64,000 nt of DNA, from positions 620,001 to 684,000 of the forward strand of contig NZ_JAUHHC010000002.1 of the NCBI RefSeq assembly GCF_030410485.1, written 5' to 3'. A program made the translations under genes and the position numbers. The number at the start of each line of letters is the position of its first letter. Positions within the stretch are counted from its first letter, which is position 1. The notes under the pieces are model-generated. The model was not told the DNA's origin. It was given only the letters and a program-made list of their open reading frames with translations, and did no database searches. The DNA comes from Roseateles violae. Lineage in GTDB: Bacteria > Pseudomonadota > Gammaproteobacteria > Burkholderiales > Burkholderiaceae_C. Shown here in pieces: positions 62,001 to 64,000 of this stretch.

Positions 62001-62128
62001 GCATGTGTCTCCAATGGGAACGCCTCGAGGGGCGCCATGGGCACGATGATCGTGAGCCGGTTCGCTGAAGGCCAATGCCCGATTTCTTGGCTTTGATGCC
62101 TTCAAAGCACTGCCGCTGCGGCTCCGGG

Positions 62129-63049
62129 TCAGACCGGCTGGGCCGCAGCGCTTGCCGCCTGCCAGAAGGTCTCCGCCGCCTTCCCGGACTCGCCGCGCTG
62201 GCGGTACAGGCGGATCTGTAGATCGATGCGCCAGTCGTCCGGGGCTGCGCTGACCAGGCGCCCGATCGCAAGATCGTCCTCGACCAGCAGCTTGGGGAGC
62301 CAGGCACAGCCGCGCTTGTCCAGAGCCATGGTCCGCAGCACGGAGGCCAGGTGGGCGGTGAGGACCTGATGCGCATGCATGCGATCCAAGGTGGGGCCCC
62401 TCAACTGCTTGAGGATGCGGCCCAGCCCCGACTCGGCGCTGTAGCCGAGCCACTGCAGTTGCGAGCCCTTGCTGGCCGCGGGCAGACCATGCAGCGGACG
62501 GCCGCCATCATCCGGCGCCGAGACCGGGATCAGCTGGTCCGTTCCGACGACGATGCTCGGATAGTCCGCTTCGTCCAAGGGGCCGCGAACACCCGGGTGT
62601 CCGTGGGCAAGCATGAAGTGAACCTGGTTCTGCGCCAGCAGCGTTTCGCACTTCTGCTGCACGTCCGACATCAGCTGCAGTTGGCCCATCGATGCATGCG
62701 CTTCCAAGGCATGCAGCCAGCGCGGCATGAAGGTGAAGGACAGCGCATGGGTGGCCGCGAAGCGCAAGGTCGTGGAACTGGCTTCCGAGATCGCGCGGGC
62801 CTCGCCGGGAATGCCGGCGACGCGGGATTGCAGATCCTGCGCGACGGTTCGGAACCATTCGCCGACCTCGGTGACCCGCGCCGGCTGCGAGCTGCGGTCG
62901 AACAGGTCCGCGCCGAGCCATTCCTCCAGCGCGCGAATGCGCCGGCTGAAGGCCGGCTGTGTCATGTGCCGCTCCTCGGCCGCGCGCGAGAAGTTGCCGG
63001 TGGCCGCCAGCGCCACGAAGTCGTCGATCCAGGACAGGTTCATCGACAT
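62129..63049 (-). CDS. LysR-family transcriptional regulator
   Basis: 306 residues with N-terminal winged helix (LSWIDDFVALAATGNFSRAAEERHMTQPAFSRRIRALEEWLG) and a substrate domain. It is divergent from the tartrate dehydratase-like gene with a 108-base gap and precedes the TctC-type gene on its own strand; it probably controls both. Confidence 0.92.
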   Translation of the reverse strand: MSMNLSWIDDFVALAATGNFSRAAEERHMTQPAFSRRIRALEEWLGADLFDRSSQPARVTEVGEWFRTVAQDLQSRVAGIPGEARAISEASSTTLRFAATHALSFTFMPRWLHALEAHASMGQLQLMSDVQQKCETLLAQNQVHFMLAHGHPGVRGPLDEADYPSIVVGTDQLIPVSAPDDGGRPLHGLPAASKGSQLQWLGYSAESGLGRILKQLRGPTLDRMHAHQVLTAHLASVLRTMALDKRGCAWLPKLLVEDDLAIGRLVSAAPDDWRIDLQIRLYRQRGESGKAAETFWQAASAAAQPV

Positions 63050-63157
63050 GGTGGTGCTTTCAGGGCATCAAAGACGAGATAAATAGCATTGGGCAAGCGC
63101 GCAGTCGCCGACGATCATTTCGACATCGCAACCCCAGCCGAACCGCAGGAGACATCC

Positions 63158-64000
63158 GTGAAGATCGTCGAGATTCGTGAGAAGACCATCCCCATCAGTT
63201 CTTCCATCCGCAATGCCTACATCGACTTTAGCAAGATGAACCTCAGTCTCGTTGCGGTCATCACCGATGTGATCCGTGACGGCAAGCCCGTGGTGGGCTA
63301 CGGCTTCAACTCCAATGGCCGCTACGGCCAGGGCAATATGATGCGCGAGCGCTTCATCCCGCGCATCCTGGAGACCAAGCCCGAGGAGCTGATCGACGCC
63401 AGCGGCAGTAACCTGGATCCGCACAAGATCTGGAACGCCATGTTCAAGAACGAGAAGCCGGGCGGCCACGGCGAGCGCTCGGTCGCCATCGGCACGATCG
63501 ACATGGCGGTCTGGGACGCCGTTGCGAAGATCGAGGGCAAGCCGCTGTTTCAGTTGCTGGCCGAGCGCTACGGCGATGGCAAGCCCAAGCGCAAGATCTT
63601 CGTCTACGCCGCCGGCGGCTACTACTACCCCGGCCAGGACTACAAGAAGCTCCAGGACGAGATGAGGAGCTATATCGACCGCGGCTACACCGTGGTCAAG
63701 AAGAAGATCGGCGGCGCCTCGCTCGACGAAGACCTGCGTCGCATCGACGCCATCATGGAAGTGCTGCAGGACGGCCAGAAGCTCTGCGTCGACGCCAACG
63801 GCCGCTTCGACCTCGAGACCGCCATTGCCTACGCCAAGGCCCTGTCGCAGTACGAGTTGTTCTGGTACGAGGAGCCGGGTGACCCGCTGGACTTCGAGCT
63901 GCAGGCCACGCTGCGCCAGTTCTACAAGAACCCGATGGCCACCGGCGAAGACCTGTTCTCGATGCAGGACGCGCGCAATCTGATCCGCTATGGCGGCATG
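63158..64000 (+). CDS. D-tartrate dehydratase-like enolase-superfamily enzyme (3' end outside window)
   Basis: 281 codons are visible. The N-terminus KIVEIREKTIPISSSIRNAY and GFNSNGRYGQG closely resemble D-tartrate dehydratase (TarD) of Bradyrhizobium. The KxK motif is VVKKKIGG (K183), and the Mg ligands are D212 (VDANGR), E238 (WYEEPGDP) and E264 (ATGEDLFS), each one position before the TarD residues I recall. The catalytic His lies beyond the window. It would convert D-tartrate to oxaloacetate. GTG start with AGGAG six bases upstream. Confidence 0.88.
   Translation, partial: MKIVEIREKTIPISSSIRNAYIDFSKMNLSLVAVITDVIRDGKPVVGYGFNSNGRYGQGNMMRERFIPRILETKPEELIDASGSNLDPHKIWNAMFKNEKPGGHGERSVAIGTIDMAVWDAVAKIEGKPLFQLLAERYGDGKPKRKIFVYAAGGYYYPGQDYKKLQDEMRSYIDRGYTVVKKKIGGASLDEDLRRIDAIMEVLQDGQKLCVDANGRFDLETAIAYAKALSQYELFWYEEPGDPLDFELQATLRQFYKNPMATGEDLFSMQDARNLIRYGGM

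Overview
The window looks like the chromosome of a GC-rich betaproteobacterium of the order Burkholderiales (Rubrivivax/Roseateles/Mitsuaria-like; inferred, not proven). The signs are the strongly GC-rich third codon positions, a PpiD tail next to tRNA-His, two orphan Bug/TctC-type solute-binding proteins, a Gram-negative trimeric-type porin, and intergenic repeats of the kind common in that group. I saw no phage genes, insertion sequences, CRISPR arrays or rRNA.

Layout. (1) 1-660: end of ppiD, tRNA-His(GTG) and a palindromic terminator. (2) 1.0-11.0 kb: a catabolic cluster. An isochorismatase-fold hydrolase and a GntR regulator face a plus-strand series: TctC-type binding protein, Asp/Glu-racemase/maleate-isomerase-type enzyme, FAD monooxygenase, porin, HMG-CoA-lyase-family enzyme, class III CoA-transferase and a LeuC/LeuD-type hydro-lyase. 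Together they fit ring cleavage to a maleate- or citraconate-type diacid, hydration, CoA activation and retro-Claisen cleavage. (3) 11.2-13.8 kb: an arsenic operon (arsR, arsI-like C-As lyase, arsC, aqpS-like channel) ending in a broken arsN acetyltransferase. (4) 13.8-26.6 kb: mixed genes: a Kelch lipoprotein and LysR regulator, a frameshifted and an intact methyltransferase, OsmC and AraC, a large PAS-GGDEF-EAL protein, a collagen-like secreted protein, and a truncated secreted protein next to a small lipoprotein.

(5) 26.8-59.7 kb: the most interesting region, a carbohydrate-utilisation locus built around three divergent promoters that share TAGACCA half-sites. One arm holds TonB receptor 1, a serine beta-lactamase-like protein and an L,D-transpeptidase-like lipoprotein, opposite a DUF4127 gene followed by a secreted TIM-barrel/C39-peptidase-like protein. 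The central divergon has a minus-strand operon (HutC-type GntR regulator, NanE, NagX-like membrane protein, CE2-like esterase, AGE-family isomerase, PfkB kinase) opposite a plus-strand operon (sugar-binding protein, ROK kinase, two permeases, GH38 alpha-mannosidase, a second DUF4127 protein, FAD oxidoreductase, ABC ATPase, aldose-1-epimerase-like protein). The third has TonB receptor 2 opposite a GHL10 glycoside hydrolase. A reading that uses the most genes is: outer-membrane uptake of oligosaccharides, ABC import, mannose release (GH38) and conversion by isomerase and fructokinase, plus an N-acetylmannosamine-6-phosphate branch (ROK, NanE). The roles of DUF4127 and the FAD enzyme are unknown. 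No NagA, NagB or NanA is in the window, so the amino-sugar branch must finish elsewhere.

(6) 59.8-64.0 kb: a methyltransferase, a decayed TPR gene, then a tartrate-type unit: a TctC-type binding protein and LysR regulator divergent from a D-tartrate dehydratase-like enolase-superfamily gene that runs off the window.
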